Origin: Pedobacter nanyangensis
GTDB taxonomy: Bacteria; Bacteroidota; Bacteroidia; Sphingobacteriales; Sphingobacteriaceae
Assembly: GCF_003313505.1 (NCBI RefSeq)
Contig: NZ_QMHO01000001.1
Coordinates: 1-64,000 of the forward strand
DNA length: 64,000 nt
Direction: 5' to 3'
This document shows, piece after piece, positions 7,120-17,928 of the stretch. Under the pieces are notes generated by a model, which saw only the letters and a program-made list of their open reading frames with translations, made no database searches and was not told the DNA's origin. The stretch's first letter is position 1; each line of letters starts with the position of its first letter. Position numbers and translations under genes: made by a program.

Positions 7120-9879
7120 TTAGGATAAATAACGAGCAAGCACCTTTTTAATCTCGCCCGGATTGAAGGGTTTCAGTACATGACCATTCATGCCGCTTTC
7201 TCTAAATTTGCTTTCTTCATCGTGCAGGGTCGAAGCCGTTAACGCTACTATTGGCAAGTTTTTATAATGTCCATCTTCCATTTCCCTGATGATAATAGTG
7301 GTTTCAAAGCCATTTATGCCTGGCATTTTAATATCCATAAATACCAAATCATATTGATTTTTAGTTATGGCATCAATGGCTTGGTAACCATCGGAGGCAA
7401 AATCGATGTTTAGTCCCCATTTCATCAAAATCCGCTTGGCAATAAGGATATTAATCTCATTATCATCCACTACCAAAACTCTTTTTCCTTCAAAAATGAC
7501 CTCTTTGGCTTTCTCTGGCAGCTCCGTTTGTAATGATCTTTTGAAGTTAATGACAAATGAAAAGGTAGTACCCTCTCCTTCCACGCTGTCCACTTTGATA
7601 TCGGTGCCATGAAGCTTCAACAGCTTTTTGGTAATGGCCAATCCAAGTCCAGTGCCGCCATATTTTCTAGAAATATCAGCTTTTGCTTGGGTAAAGGTTT
7701 CAAAGATATAGTCTTTCTTATCAGATGGAATGCCTATGCCGTTATCATTTACCTCAAAATAAACTGCTATATCGTCCCTAACTTCATTAAGCACCTCAAC
7801 AGACAGCTCAACTTTGCCATTGGTGGTAAATTTGATGGCATTGCCCAACAAATTCATCAATATCTGATAAAGCCTGGTTTTATCTGCCAAAACCAATGTC
7901 GGCACCTGATGGTCAAAGTTCAAACTTAATACATTGTGCTGCTTATGGGCATTTACCTGCAATGAGCTGATAATATCGTTGCATAGGTTTTGAAGATTGA
8001 CCGGTAGAAATTCCAGGTGTAGGTTCCCGGTTTCAATTTTGGTAAAATCAAGTACATCATTGATGATATTCAACAAGTTCTCACTGGAGAACTTCAGGAT
8101 ATTCAGGTCTTCTGTTTGTGATGGCTTCGGATTGTTTTCGATCAAAAGATGTGTCATCCCAATGATCGCATTTAGGGGGGTGCGTATTTCGTGGCTCATT
8201 ACCGACAGGAACATTTCTTTTGCTTCGCTGAGCTGCAAGGCCTGTTCCTTGGCAAATAATATATCTCGCTCGGCCTGTTTACGCTCGGTGATATCTCCAA
8301 TTAGCTCGATGTATCGTTCTACAGTTCCCTTGTCGTTAACAATTGGGGTATTAGAAACGGAAAGCCAAATAGAAGTGCCATCCTTTTTTTGGGCAAGTAC
8401 TTCAATAGAAAAGGATTTTTTATGTTCTGATGCCTGCCTGGCTTCCAAAATTACCCGTCTGTCAGTTTCATCGGTAGAAAGCACATCTCCCAACATTTTA
8501 CCAGAGAGTTCCTGAGCAGAGTAGCCAATCAATTGTTCCAAGGCATCGTTTACCCAGGTGATTTCACCGTTTTGATTGCAAATGGCCACACCGGTATGTG
8601 TTTTACTGGCAACGGTTGACAGGACCTCCAATTGCTGTTCGGCCATTTTTTTCTCGGTAATGTCGATAATGATCTCTATCTCGGTTTCTACTTCGCCATC
8701 TGCACTTAAAATAATGGTGCTATAAATAGAAAGCCAGATTTTCCTTTTATCTTTCCGGTAAGCGAGGATATCAACGGTAAATGATTTCTTTTCGCTCGTT
8801 AGCTTCCTTGCATTTTCTATCACTGACCAATCGGTTTCAGGGCCTCTGATCAAATCTCCCAAAGGCTTGCCCTGGATATCTTCCAGCGTAAACCCAGTAA
8901 TTTCTGTAAAGGCATCGTTAGCCCAGCTTACCCGGTTATAATCATCGCTAATTACCACCCCATTGTTTACCTTACTTGCCACAAAAGATAAATGGGTAAG
9001 TTCTACATCCAACCGCTTCTTCTCGGTAATGTCACGGCCATAGCTATACCAAGCATCTTCCTTGGCTACCATGCTCCAGCTTAGCCACTTGATATTGTGC
9101 GCTTTATCTACCACCCTAAAGTCGAGGAAAAATTGTTTATGGCCTTGCTTTAGTCCTTCTTCGAGGTAGGTGGATATCCTTAAAATATCCTCTTTGTAGC
9201 AAAAGCTCCACATGCTCTTTCCCAATACTTCTTGGGGGCTATAGCCTAGCATGGAATCAACCGCTTGGTTTACAAACATGATATCTCCATCCCTGTTTAA
9301 AATACAGTGGATTTCTGGCGAGGCTTGAAACACGTTAACAAAATCTTCGGCACGTTTTGTTTGAGCCGCCAATTGGAGGTTCTTTCTGCGTAGGGCAAGC
9401 TGTGCCATGATTTGGACAGATAGCGTTTGCAGCGCCTCAATTTGCTGGGAAGTTAAATGCCTTTCGCAATCATCTACAATACACAAACAACCCAAAGGAA
9501 AACCTTCGGCATCAACTAAAGGTACACTGGCATAAAACACCAGGTTTTCCTGCGAAAGGCGTAAAGGGCTACCAGTAAAATCATCATGCGTCCTAATGTC
9601 GCCGGCGATATAGAAATCCTGGTACATCGCATACTGGCAAACGCTATCGCTCCTTTTGAAGATGCGTTCTTTGGTAGTAAGACCGTAGGTGGCTTTAAAA
9701 ACGATGGTGTCTTGTGCTACAAAACTGATATAGGCTTTTTTTACAGAGGTAATTTGGGCGGCAAGCTTAACCAGATTATCGAGCTCATTTTCAAGACCTT
9801 CTCCAAGCACATCATAAGAATAAAGTGCAGCCAAGCGCTGCTCTTCCAGATTATGGCTTGGAGAAGGGACTTTTAGCAT
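7120..9879 (-). CDS. Hybrid sensor histidine kinase (GAF-PAS-PAS-PAS-HisKA-HATPase-REC)
   Basis: This 919-residue protein has no membrane segment and is probably cytoplasmic. The order is a GAF domain (about 20-165), three PAS domains (about 175-290, 295-415 and 420-540), a HisKA domain with the phospho-accepting histidine in FLSVMSHEIRTPLNAIIGM (about residue 560), an ATPase domain with N box (LLGNAIKFT), G1 (DNGIGIP) and G2 (GGTGLGLAI), and a C-terminal receiver with phospho-aspartate in LVFMDIKMPG. The second and third PAS domains are similar to each other, suggesting internal duplication. There is no DNA-binding domain and no adjacent response regulator, so output must go through a separate phosphotransfer partner. 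The ligand is unknown. Confidence 0.92.
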   Translation of the reverse strand: MLKVPSPSHNLEEQRLAALYSYDVLGEGLENELDNLVKLAAQITSVKKAYISFVAQDTIVFKATYGLTTKERIFKRSDSVCQYAMYQDFYIAGDIRTHDDFTGSPLRLSQENLVFYASVPLVDAEGFPLGCLCIVDDCERHLTSQQIEALQTLSVQIMAQLALRRKNLQLAAQTKRAEDFVNVFQASPEIHCILNRDGDIMFVNQAVDSMLGYSPQEVLGKSMWSFCYKEDILRISTYLEEGLKQGHKQFFLDFRVVDKAHNIKWLSWSMVAKEDAWYSYGRDITEKKRLDVELTHLSFVASKVNNGVVISDDYNRVSWANDAFTEITGFTLEDIQGKPLGDLIRGPETDWSVIENARKLTSEKKSFTVDILAYRKDKRKIWLSIYSTIILSADGEVETEIEIIIDITEKKMAEQQLEVLSTVASKTHTGVAICNQNGEITWVNDALEQLIGYSAQELSGKMLGDVLSTDETDRRVILEARQASEHKKSFSIEVLAQKKDGTSIWLSVSNTPIVNDKGTVERYIELIGDITERKQAERDILFAKEQALQLSEAKEMFLSVMSHEIRTPLNAIIGMTHLLIENNPKPSQTEDLNILKFSSENLLNIINDVLDFTKIETGNLHLEFLPVNLQNLCNDIISSLQVNAHKQHNVLSLNFDHQVPTLVLADKTRLYQILMNLLGNAIKFTTNGKVELSVEVLNEVRDDIAVYFEVNDNGIGIPSDKKDYIFETFTQAKADISRKYGGTGLGLAITKKLLKLHGTDIKVDSVEGEGTTFSFVINFKRSLQTELPEKAKEVIFEGKRVLVVDDNEINILIAKRILMKWGLNIDFASDGYQAIDAITKNQYDLVFMDIKMPGINGFETTIIIREMEDGHYKNLPIVALTASTLHDEESKFRESGMNGHVLKPFNPGEIKKVLARYLS

Positions 9880-9904
9880 ATTGGATAACTATGATCTAAT
9901 ATAA

Positions 9905-11176
9905 CTATTTATAAAGAGGAAAACGACTTACTAACGTCTGAACTTTTGTTTTTACGCTATTTAATACCTGCTCGTCTCCCGGATTTAAAACCACTTCGTC
10001 AATAAGGTCAACAATTTCTGCCATTTGAGCTTCTTTAAAACCTCTAGAAGTAATTGCAGCTGTTCCCACTCTAAAACCGGAAGTTACAAATGGAGATTTA
10101 TCGTCAAAAGGCACCATGTTTTTGTTAACCGTGATGTCTGCTTTACCAAGCGCCTCTTCCGCTTGCTTTCCGGTAATATTCTTATTTCTTAAATCAATAA
10201 GCATTAAGTGGTTGTCGGTGCCACCAGAAATAATGCCGTAGCCTTTTGCTACAAAAGCTTTGGCCATTGCCTGTGCGTTGGCCCCTACTTGTTTGATATA
10301 ATCGCCGTACTCGTCTGTTAAAGCCTCTCCAAAAGCAATGGCCTTAGCGGCAATAATATGTTCTAATGGTCCTCCTTGAGTGCCTGGGAAAACGGCCATA
10401 TCTAATAACGACGACATCATTCTGATTTCGCCTTTTGGTGTTTTTAAACCAAATGGATTTTCAAAATCTTTCCCCATCATGATCATACCACCACGAGGGC
10501 CCCTTAAGGTTTTGTGGGTAGTAGTGGTTACGATATGGCAATGAGGCAGTGGGTTGTTCAACAATCCTTTGGCAATAAAGCCTGCCGGATGCGAAATATC
10601 AGCCAATACCAAAGCTCCAACTTGGTCGGCAACTTTGCGGATAAAGGCATAATCCCACTCTCTTGAATAGGCAGAAGCTCCACAAATAATCAACTTCGGC
10701 TTTTCGGCTAAAGCAATTTCTTCCAATTTTGCATAGTCAATTAAACCATCTTCTTTTTTAACCCCGTAAAACAATGGCTGATATAGCTTTCCTGAGAAAT
10801 TAACTGGTGAACCGTGGGTCAAGTGACCTCCGTGCGACAAATCGAAACCTAAGATTTTATCACCAGGTTGAATTACCGCTAACATTACCGCAGCATTAGC
10901 TTGTGCTCCTGAGTGTGGTTGTACGTTTACCCATTCAGCCCCGAAAAGTTGCTTTGCTCTATCAATGGCAATATTTTCAATCTCATCTACTACTTGGCAA
11001 CCACCATAATAGCGTTTTCCTGGTAGTCCTTCAGCGTACTTGTTGGTCAATACCGAACCTGCCGCTTCCATTACTTGCTTACTTACAAAATTTTCTGATG
11101 CAATAAGCTCTAATCCGTGTTCTTGTCTGTCTAGTTCTTGGTTAATTAAGTCGAAAACTAATGTATCTCTATTCAT
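9905..11176 (-). CDS. glyA: Serine hydroxymethyltransferase
   Basis: This PLP enzyme interconverts serine and glycine while charging tetrahydrofolate with a one-carbon unit. The PLP lysine is K222 in [13 protein letters not shown], and D193/H195 (LADISH) contact the cofactor. The N-terminal substrate region [10 protein letters not shown] and the YYGGC motif are intact. The length of 423 residues is typical. It is a single gene, 25 bp downstream of the hybrid kinase on the same strand, with its own upstream region of about 170 bp shared with the divergent dxs. Confidence 0.97.
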   Translation of the reverse strand: MNRDTLVFDLINQELDRQEHGLELIASENFVSKQVMEAAGSVLTNKYAEGLPGKRYYGGCQVVDEIENIAIDRAKQLFGAEWVNVQPHSGAQANAAVMLAVIQPGDKILGFDLSHGGHLTHGSPVNFSGKLYQPLFYGVKKEDGLIDYAKLEEIALAEKPKLIICGASAYSREWDYAFIRKVADQVGALVLADISHPAGFIAKGLLNNPLPHCHIVTTTTHKTLRGPRGGMIMMGKDFENPFGLKTPKGEIRMMSSLLDMAVFPGTQGGPLEHIIAAKAIAFGEALTDEYGDYIKQVGANAQAMAKAFVAKGYGIISGGTDNHLMLIDLRNKNITGKQAEEALGKADITVNKNMVPFDDKSPFVTSGFRVGTAAITSRGFKEAQMAEIVDLIDEVVLNPGDEQVLNSVKTKVQTLVSRFPLYK

Positions 11177-11350
11177 TATTGGAATTATGTTTGTTCGGTA
11201 AAAATACTCAAATTATTAGGTTATACAATGAAGTAATTCGTATAACTAAGTCATTCTCATCAACATTGAAAATGCGGCTCCTGTAATTTGAAATTATTCT
11301 TCATAAATTTGTTAAACAAAATGCCGTAATTTGTGCTTTTATAATTATAC

Positions 11351-13279
11351 ATGGAAGTTAAGACAGGGCCCTTATTATCAACGATAAACTATCCAGCGGA
11401 TTTAAAAAAATATAAAGAGCAGGATCTTGAACAAATTTGCCAGGAACTTCGCCAGTATATCATTGATGTAGTGAGCGTTAATGGCGGTCATTTTGGTGCC
11501 AGCCTAGGTGTGGTTGAGTTAACTGTAGCGCTACATTATGCCTTAAATACGCCTTACGACAAGCTCATTTGGGACGTAGGACACCAAGCTTACGGGCACA
11601 AAATATTAACGGGAAGGCGTAACCAGTTCCATACCAACCGTATCATTAACGGCATTAGTGGTTTCCCAAAGATTAGCGAAAGTGAATACGACACTTTTGG
11701 CGTTGGCCACTCTTCAACCTCTATCTCGGCTGCTTTGGGCATGGCCGTTGCCTCACACTACAAAGGTGAAAAAGACAGGCAACATGTTGCCGTTATTGGT
11801 GACGGAGCTATGACCGCAGGCCTTGCTTTTGAAGGCTTGAACCATGCAGGCATCGAAAAATCGAACGTTTTGGTGATTTTAAACGACAATTGCATGTCCA
11901 TTGATCCCAATGTTGGCGCCCTGAAAGAATACCTTACTAGCATCACTACTTCTAAATCATATAACCGCTTTAGAGACGATGTGTTTAACGTTTTGACCAA
12001 ACTTTCGGAACTTGGGCCTAACGCACAGAAATATGTAAAGAAAATACAGAAAAGCATCAAAGGGACATTGCTTAAACAAAGCAACCTGTTTGAGGCTTTA
12101 AATTTTAGATACTTTGGTCCGGTAGATGGACATGACGTAAAACGTTTGGCAGCCATCATTAAGGACTTAAAAGATATTCCGGGGCCAAAACTGTTGCATT
12201 GCGTAACGGTTAAGGGCAAGGGCTTTGCATTGGCGGAGAAAGACCAAACCAAATGGCATGCCCCTGGCTTGTTCGATAAAATTACGGGCGAGATCAAAAA
12301 ACCAGTGGTAGACAAACCTCAACCGCCCAAATACCAGGATGTTTTTGGCCATACCATGGTTGAACTTGCGGAGGCCAACGACAAAATTGTTGGTATTACC
12401 CCGGCAATGCCTTCTGGTTCATCTCTCAACATCATGATGAAAGCCATGCCTAACAGAGCATTTGATGTAGGCATTGCCGAGCAACATGCGGTAACTTTTT
12501 CAGCTGGTTTGGCAGCACAAGGGCTAATCCCTTTTTGTAATATCTATTCTAGCTTTATGCAAAGGGCTTATGACCAAGTTATCCACGATGTGGCCATACA
12601 AAACCTAAACGTAGTATTTTGCCTTGATAGGGCTGGTTTGGCTGGTGCCGATGGGGCTACCCACCATGGTGCTTATGATTTAGCCTTCATGCGCTGCATT
12701 CCTAACATGGTGGTAGCATCGCCAATGAACGAAGAGGAACTGCGTAACATGATGTATACCGCCCAGCAAGAAAACATGGGACCTTTCACCATCCGTTATC
12801 CAAGAGGCAGCGGTGTTCTTCCTGATTGGAAACGGCCACTCAATACCTTACAAGTTGGAAAGGGCCGAAAAATATGCGATGGCGAAGATGTTGCCATTTT
12901 AACCATAGGCCACGTAGGCAACTTTGCCGTTGAAGCCTGTAAAGAGCTGAATAGTGACGGAATTAACCCAGCTCATTTTGATTTACGTTTTGTTAAACCT
13001 TTGGATACCGAATTACTTCACGAAGTATTTACACGCTTTAAAAACGTGATTACGGTGGAAGACGGGTGTTTACAAGGAGGAATGGGAAGTGCTGTACTAG
13101 AGTTTATGGCCGACCATAACTATAAAGCAAATGTAGTGAGATTGGGCATACCAGATGAGATCATTGAACATGGCGAACAACCTGAACTTTGGGCATTATG
13201 TGGTTATGATACGCATTCGATTATCCAAGCAGTAAAGAAAATTGCCGTAAGTAGGCCCACTAAAATAATGGCTTCTTAG
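11351..13279 (+). CDS. dxs: 1-deoxy-D-xylulose-5-phosphate synthase
   Basis: This enzyme makes DXP from pyruvate and glyceraldehyde 3-phosphate, the first step of the MEP isoprenoid pathway. The thiamine-diphosphate motif starts at GDGAMTAG (G150-D151) and ends near NDNCMSI. The GHSSTSIS segment carries H120, and the catalytic glutamate is in [14 protein letters not shown]. The transketolase C-terminal domain is complete, for 642 residues in total. The next gene, fcl, follows after 37 bp on the same strand but belongs functionally to the polysaccharide locus. Confidence 0.97.
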   Translation: MEVKTGPLLSTINYPADLKKYKEQDLEQICQELRQYIIDVVSVNGGHFGASLGVVELTVALHYALNTPYDKLIWDVGHQAYGHKILTGRRNQFHTNRIINGISGFPKISESEYDTFGVGHSSTSISAALGMAVASHYKGEKDRQHVAVIGDGAMTAGLAFEGLNHAGIEKSNVLVILNDNCMSIDPNVGALKEYLTSITTSKSYNRFRDDVFNVLTKLSELGPNAQKYVKKIQKSIKGTLLKQSNLFEALNFRYFGPVDGHDVKRLAAIIKDLKDIPGPKLLHCVTVKGKGFALAEKDQTKWHAPGLFDKITGEIKKPVVDKPQPPKYQDVFGHTMVELAEANDKIVGITPAMPSGSSLNIMMKAMPNRAFDVGIAEQHAVTFSAGLAAQGLIPFCNIYSSFMQRAYDQVIHDVAIQNLNVVFCLDRAGLAGADGATHHGAYDLAFMRCIPNMVVASPMNEEELRNMMYTAQQENMGPFTIRYPRGSGVLPDWKRPLNTLQVGKGRKICDGEDVAILTIGHVGNFAVEACKELNSDGINPAHFDLRFVKPLDTELLHEVFTRFKNVITVEDGCLQGGMGSAVLEFMADHNYKANVVRLGIPDEIIEHGEQPELWALCGYDTHSIIQAVKKIAVSRPTKIMAS

Positions 13280-13316
13280 TCCTTTCAGGCTTAGATTTAA
13301 CAATTACCATAAAACA

Positions 13317-14243
13317 TTGGAAAAAAATTCTAAAATTTTTGTTGCAGGTCACCGGGGGATGGTTGGCTCTGCCATATATCGTAAATTACAAAAAGAGGGT
13401 TATCAAAATCTTGTAACTCGCACTTCAAATGAGCTCGATCTTAGAGATCAACAAGCAGTTGCCGATTTTTTCGCCCAGGAAAAACCCGAATATGTTTTCC
13501 TGGCGGCCGCAAAAGTAGGAGGCATTGTAGCCAACAATACTTATCGTGCCGATTTCCTGTACGAAAACCTGGCAATCCAAAACAATGTAATTCATCAATC
13601 CTATTTGAATGGTGTAAAGAAACTGATGTTTTTGGGATCAAGCTGTATTTACCCTAAACTGGCTCCCCAACCACTTAAGGAGGATTACCTACTCACTGGA
13701 TTATTGGAACCTACCAATGAACCTTATGCTATTGCCAAAATAGCTGGCATTAAAATGTGTGATGCCTACAGAGACCAATATGGCTGCAATTTTATTTCGG
13801 TAATGCCAACCAATTTGTATGGCTATAACGACAATTATCACCCCGAAAACTCTCATGTATTACCTGCGCTTATCAGAAAGTTTGATGAGGCAAAAAACAA
13901 TGGCAGCAAAGAAGTTGTAATCTGGGGAACGGGCTCACCTATGCGTGAGTTTTTATTTGCAGATGACTTGGCCGATGCTTGTTATTTCCTAATGGAAAAC
14001 TACAATGAACCGAACCTAATTAATATAGGCACCGGAGAAGATTTAACGATTAAGGATCTGGCCTTAGCAGTTAAAGAAACGGTAGGTTTTGAAGGAGAAC
14101 TTGTTTTTGACACAAGCAAACCGGATGGCACACCCCGAAAGCTGATGGACGTTTCAAAACTTCATCATTTAGGCTGGAAACACCAGATAGAACTTCGAGA
14201 AGGATTGAAGTTAGCTTATCAAGATTATTTAAGCAAGAAATAG
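13317..14243 (+). CDS. fcl: GDP-L-fucose synthase (GDP-4-keto-6-deoxymannose epimerase/reductase)
   Basis: This short-chain dehydrogenase converts GDP-4-keto-6-deoxy-D-mannose to GDP-L-fucose. It shows the NADP motif [12 protein letters not shown], the family's [12 protein letters not shown] segment, the catalytic YAIAK, and NLYGYNDNY. The open frame begins at a TTG codon (13317), which gives the usual N-terminus [14 protein letters not shown]; no in-frame ATG fits, so TTG initiation is likely. Its partner gmd sits 25 kb away at the start of the divergent polysaccharide operon. A strong terminator follows directly. Confidence 0.95.
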   Translation: MEKNSKIFVAGHRGMVGSAIYRKLQKEGYQNLVTRTSNELDLRDQQAVADFFAQEKPEYVFLAAAKVGGIVANNTYRADFLYENLAIQNNVIHQSYLNGVKKLMFLGSSCIYPKLAPQPLKEDYLLTGLLEPTNEPYAIAKIAGIKMCDAYRDQYGCNFISVMPTNLYGYNDNYHPENSHVLPALIRKFDEAKNNGSKEVVIWGTGSPMREFLFADDLADACYFLMENYNEPNLINIGTGEDLTIKDLALAVKETVGFEGELVFDTSKPDGTPRKLMDVSKLHHLGWKHQIELREGLKLAYQDYLSKK

Positions 14244-14271
14244 AAAAAGCTCCGCATGTGCGGAGCTTTTT
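14244..14271. terminator. Bidirectional intrinsic terminator between fcl and the barrel gene
   Basis: The hairpin has a perfect 13-bp stem (AAAAAGCTCCGCA / TGCGGAGCTTTTT) with a 2-nt centre, so it carries a T-run on both strands and can end fcl and the 25-kb leftward operon. Its CCGCATGTGCGG core recurs in the terminators at 49603 and 49851. Confidence 0.9.
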
Positions 14272-14306
14272 CTTATTGGCCTATTAGCCTTCAAAATTCC
14301 GAAAGA

Positions 14307-15929
14307 TTAAAAATCGTAGTATAAATTTCTAAAGCTTGTTTTTAAACCAAAGGTTACCATAGCGGTATTATGGGTTCCCAAGCTATTTTTTTCTTGTCTT
14401 AATACCCCACCCAATTCTAACCTCAAGTTATATTTTGGGTTAAGTAAATATGCTGCCTTTCCTTGTAGCATGTAAAGCTCGGTTAAAATCCCTTGCCCTA
14501 CATGGCTTCCGTATTGCACAGACCTAGTATCATAACTCTTAAAAATATCTTTCCCGAAATTAGCCCCTGTTGGATCTAAGCCATACGCTGCATACAAAGC
14601 CTGTCCCTGAAAATCAAATTTCTTCACACTATAGTTCAAAATCCCCAAAAACTCCCTAAAGTTTGCCCCAAATGGGTGCGCTAACGGCTGGTTATAATTT
14701 GAGTAGTTAGAAAGTCTATCAAAGTGAGCATAAGTATAAGGACGTGCAGTGTTAAATTCAGCAAGGTAGTTTAAGCTTTTTACCTTGAATAAATCTGAAC
14801 CTCTCACACCTAGCTGTATGGCCCATTTATTTGCCCAATAGCCATTGCTTTTAAAAAATTCCTTGGCGGTAAATTCATCAAACATAAACTGGCCATACAA
14901 GGCTGTTTTTTCCAATATTTCATACTTTGCGTTTATTCCCAGCCTCATCTTATCGGGAGAGGTTGTATTGGTATTTTCAACCGGCCTCAGGAACATGAAT
15001 GGGTGGATATAATTAAAGTCAAACCCACGTTTGCCCTCTACCTCTGCATCAGCCCAGGTTACCGCCTGGAAAAACCCAATGGAAAATCTCTTGGTAGCGT
15101 TCCAATCTAAGTAATGTGCAGCCATCCACTTGCCCCTATCCCCCAATCTTCTATCATTGGCCAGTTTTGGCGCTCCCGGATCAAGCATATACGCATAAAT
15201 GGTTTGGTACTGCAAGCTCCCCAAGCTAGCTCTTAATCTAAAGAAGGTGTAATTTGAAGATGCATCTGATAGCAGTACTGATCGGTAGCCATCGCCAATA
15301 AAGTTCTTATCGTAGCCGAGCGCAAAATTTAGATATTTATTGGGCGTATAAGAAAGGAGCGCTGTTACATAAGACCAATCTTGTTTATCGGTCGCCAGTT
15401 TTCCGTAACCTTGACCTGGCACTACTTGGTTGGCCACAATATAATCATTCACATAATCGGCAAATTTACCTTGGTTTTCAAAGCCGTTCAAATAAAAGGA
15501 AAATTTCTCCCCCACATTTCCGCCAACTTGAAATCCACGAGTGTTTAGCCAAGTTGTTCTGCTGCCCTTAAAATCCCTTCCTATTTGAAAGTCGCCAAGA
15601 AAATCGGCATAAATATGATACTCTTCGTTTTTAACTTCAATTAAATGTTCCTGAAAAAGTTTCCTATGTACCCAACTTCTTCTATTTAGGCTATCCGTAC
15701 CATAATTCATCAACGAATCATAGGTGAATTTAAGCCTGGGATCATCAGCGTAAAACCCTCTAATGGAAGAGTGAAATTTAGTATTGGTATCATAAACCGA
15801 CCGATTTAGTTTCTGATACAGCTGGTAGTCATGTAGTATATTTTGGTTAGCAGTAGTTACCGGCTGCTGCGCTTTTGTGCTAAAAACAAAAAAGGCCATA
15901 AATGTGGCCACTATAAGGTATTTTTTCAT
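14307..15929 (-). CDS. Outer-membrane beta-barrel protein, Wzi/RemB-like candidate
   Basis: A signal peptide (MKKYLIVATFMAFFVFSTKAQ) is followed by about 520 residues of alternating aromatic/polar strands ending in an aromatic residue (NLYYDF), as expected for an outer-membrane barrel. Its place at the end of a capsule/EPS operon fits the capsule-assembly (Wzi) group or the gliding protein RemB of Flavobacterium, which is a family member from memory only. ATG 15929 gives the best signal peptide; an upstream ATG at 15944 overlaps the end of the preceding gene by 8 bp and could be used for coupling. Confidence 0.65.
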   Translation of the reverse strand: MKKYLIVATFMAFFVFSTKAQQPVTTANQNILHDYQLYQKLNRSVYDTNTKFHSSIRGFYADDPRLKFTYDSLMNYGTDSLNRRSWVHRKLFQEHLIEVKNEEYHIYADFLGDFQIGRDFKGSRTTWLNTRGFQVGGNVGEKFSFYLNGFENQGKFADYVNDYIVANQVVPGQGYGKLATDKQDWSYVTALLSYTPNKYLNFALGYDKNFIGDGYRSVLLSDASSNYTFFRLRASLGSLQYQTIYAYMLDPGAPKLANDRRLGDRGKWMAAHYLDWNATKRFSIGFFQAVTWADAEVEGKRGFDFNYIHPFMFLRPVENTNTTSPDKMRLGINAKYEILEKTALYGQFMFDEFTAKEFFKSNGYWANKWAIQLGVRGSDLFKVKSLNYLAEFNTARPYTYAHFDRLSNYSNYNQPLAHPFGANFREFLGILNYSVKKFDFQGQALYAAYGLDPTGANFGKDIFKSYDTRSVQYGSHVGQGILTELYMLQGKAAYLLNPKYNLRLELGGVLRQEKNSLGTHNTAMVTFGLKTSFRNLYYDF

Positions 15930-15936
15930 GTAAGTA

Positions 15937-17877
15937 TTAGTCATTTGCTACACCGTCTAGCTCTTCAAAAACAGAATTTTTGCTTTTAAATTCGGCTACA
16001 ATTTTTTTCATGGCAATTACCACGTTTCTGTCATCATTGGCACTTGCATGCTGCAATAGGGTATATATCTGCCGTTCCACATCATCAAATACATACTCCC
16101 TAACTTTACCAATCATGATCTGTTCGTGGTGGGTTGGCAGGGTGTTTTCATTATCATTTAAAAGCTCTTCAAAAAGCTTTTCGCCTGGTCTTAGCCCTGA
16201 ATATTGAATTTTAATATCTTGATTAGGGATCAATCCTGCTAAACGGATCATTTTCTTGGCCAGTTCTACAATTTTCACGGACTTACCCATGTCAAACACA
16301 TAGATCTCGCCTCCGTTACCCATACAACCTGCTTCAAGAACAAGTCGGCAGGCTTCAGGGATGGTCATAAAATATCTGGTGATTTCAGGATGGGTCACCG
16401 TTACCGGCCCGCCTTTTTCTATTTGCTGCTTAAAGCGCGGAATTACCGAGCCATTTGATCCTAATACATTTCCAAACCGGGTAGTAATAAATTTAGTTAT
16501 AGGCTTCACTTCCATTTCGTTAATGTAGCTTAAACCATTACTAAATATAAAGTCTTTTTGTGTTAAGGAATTATTTAAGGACTGTACGTAGATTTCGGCA
16601 ATGCGCTTGGAAGCTCCCATTACATTGGTTGGATTTACAGCCTTATCGGTAGAAACCATCACAAATTTTTGCACACCATATTTAACAGACAGATCTGCAA
16701 TCATTTTGGTGCCGTGCACATTGTTCTTAATGGCTTCTGAAGGATTATCTTCCATTAAGGGAACGTGTTTATACGCCGCCGCATGGTACACATAGTGGGG
16801 TTTGTACATTTCGAAAAGATGTTTCATTCTCTTTTCATCCTTCACATCGCCAATAAATGCGTGAAAATTATTATGCTTATAGGTTTCCTCCAGTTCCAGG
16901 TATACATTATGCAATGCTGTTTCAGATTGGTCACAGAGAATAATCAGTCCGATATCAAAATTAAGCAATTGCCGAACGATTTCACTCCCAATAGAACCTG
17001 CTGCACCGGTTATCAAAATCCTTTTGTCTTTCAACTGCGTTTGCAAGCTTTTTACATCTATCTCGATCTGCTTCCTGTTCAGGAGATCTTCGATATTAAT
17101 ATTCTGTATTTGGGACTTGTTGAGTTTACCATCTTCCCAAGCGTCGGCTGGAGGAATATTCAGTACCGTTACCTCATTCTCCAAGCATACATCAACAATT
17201 CTATTTTTTCTTTCAGGCGGGATCGTATAAGAAGCAAAGATCACTTCATCCACTTCATGTTCTCTGATAAGCTGCTCTAAACGCCTGGCGCTCAGTATTT
17301 TGATCCCATCAATAGCTTTTCCAACTTTTCTTTCATCGTCGTCTACAAAGGCCATAATGGTTTTGTTTACCTTGCCATCGTGGTCGAAAGTCCTTTTGGT
17401 AGCCAATCCTGCTTCGCCTGCCCCATACACAATTACCTTGCGTTTATCAAGGTTCAAGTTTTTGATATACATGAAAAAGTACTTGATCAGTACCCGGTAG
17501 GTAATCAACAACAGAAATGACGTTAGCAGATTGATGATGAGTACCGTATTGGAGATATACGGATGGAAACCCAGGGCCGTAATCACAAAATTCAAAAAGG
17601 AAAATACGCCATTACTAATCAGCACTGCAAAGAGAATCCTAAAGGTATCTTGTGCACTTGTGTAGCGAATAATACCGGCATAGGTTTTTACATTGAAAAA
17701 TACGATGATGTTAATGGCCGTTAGAATAAGAATATTCCTACTAAATTCTACAACGTTGACATCCGACAATGCCAAGTTTAACCTAACAGCGTAAGCAACC
17801 GCGAGCGAAACTAAGCAAATGCCCAAGTCTAGAAGAAAGATAATCCACCGAGGGACGATATTTATTTTACCAAACAA
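15937..17877 (-). CDS. Membrane nucleotide-sugar 4,6-dehydratase (WbpM/CapD-like)
   Basis: Four N-terminal membrane helices (about 1-130) precede a first Rossmann-like segment (YGAGEAGLATKRT) and the catalytic dehydratase domain (ITGAAGSIGSEIVRQL, then STDKAVNPTNVMGASKR). A methionine stands where most short-chain dehydrogenases have the catalytic tyrosine (MGASK), as in the WbpM subgroup. These enzymes make UDP-2-acetamido-4-keto-2,4,6-trideoxyglucose from UDP-GlcNAc. The next two genes upstream in the operon, a WbpL-like transferase and a WbpV-like reductase, would turn this intermediate into the lipid-linked first sugar. The length of 646 residues is normal. Confidence 0.9.
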   Translation of the reverse strand: MFGKINIVPRWIIFLLDLGICLVSLAVAYAVRLNLALSDVNVVEFSRNILILTAINIIVFFNVKTYAGIIRYTSAQDTFRILFAVLISNGVFSFLNFVITALGFHPYISNTVLIINLLTSFLLLITYRVLIKYFFMYIKNLNLDKRKVIVYGAGEAGLATKRTFDHDGKVNKTIMAFVDDDERKVGKAIDGIKILSARRLEQLIREHEVDEVIFASYTIPPERKNRIVDVCLENEVTVLNIPPADAWEDGKLNKSQIQNINIEDLLNRKQIEIDVKSLQTQLKDKRILITGAAGSIGSEIVRQLLNFDIGLIILCDQSETALHNVYLELEETYKHNNFHAFIGDVKDEKRMKHLFEMYKPHYVYHAAAYKHVPLMEDNPSEAIKNNVHGTKMIADLSVKYGVQKFVMVSTDKAVNPTNVMGASKRIAEIYVQSLNNSLTQKDFIFSNGLSYINEMEVKPITKFITTRFGNVLGSNGSVIPRFKQQIEKGGPVTVTHPEITRYFMTIPEACRLVLEAGCMGNGGEIYVFDMGKSVKIVELAKKMIRLAGLIPNQDIKIQYSGLRPGEKLFEELLNDNENTLPTHHEQIMIGKVREYVFDDVERQIYTLLQHASANDDRNVVIAMKKIVAEFKSKNSVFEELDGVAND

Positions 17878-17928
17878 AATAGGCTATTTTAAATAAAGGT
17901 ACAACAAAACCATGGTCTAACAAAATTT

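Noticed and set aside
7997..8515. 172-codon open frame antisense to the histidine kinase gene
   Set aside because: It is a mirror of the PAS/HisKA coding region, with no start context of its own. Similar long antisense frames opposite dxs, capD-like, SLBB and PL6 genes were dropped for the same reason.
8280..9100. The similar PAS repeats of the hybrid kinase as a recent DNA duplication
   Set aside because: The similarity is at protein level only and typical for multi-PAS sensors.
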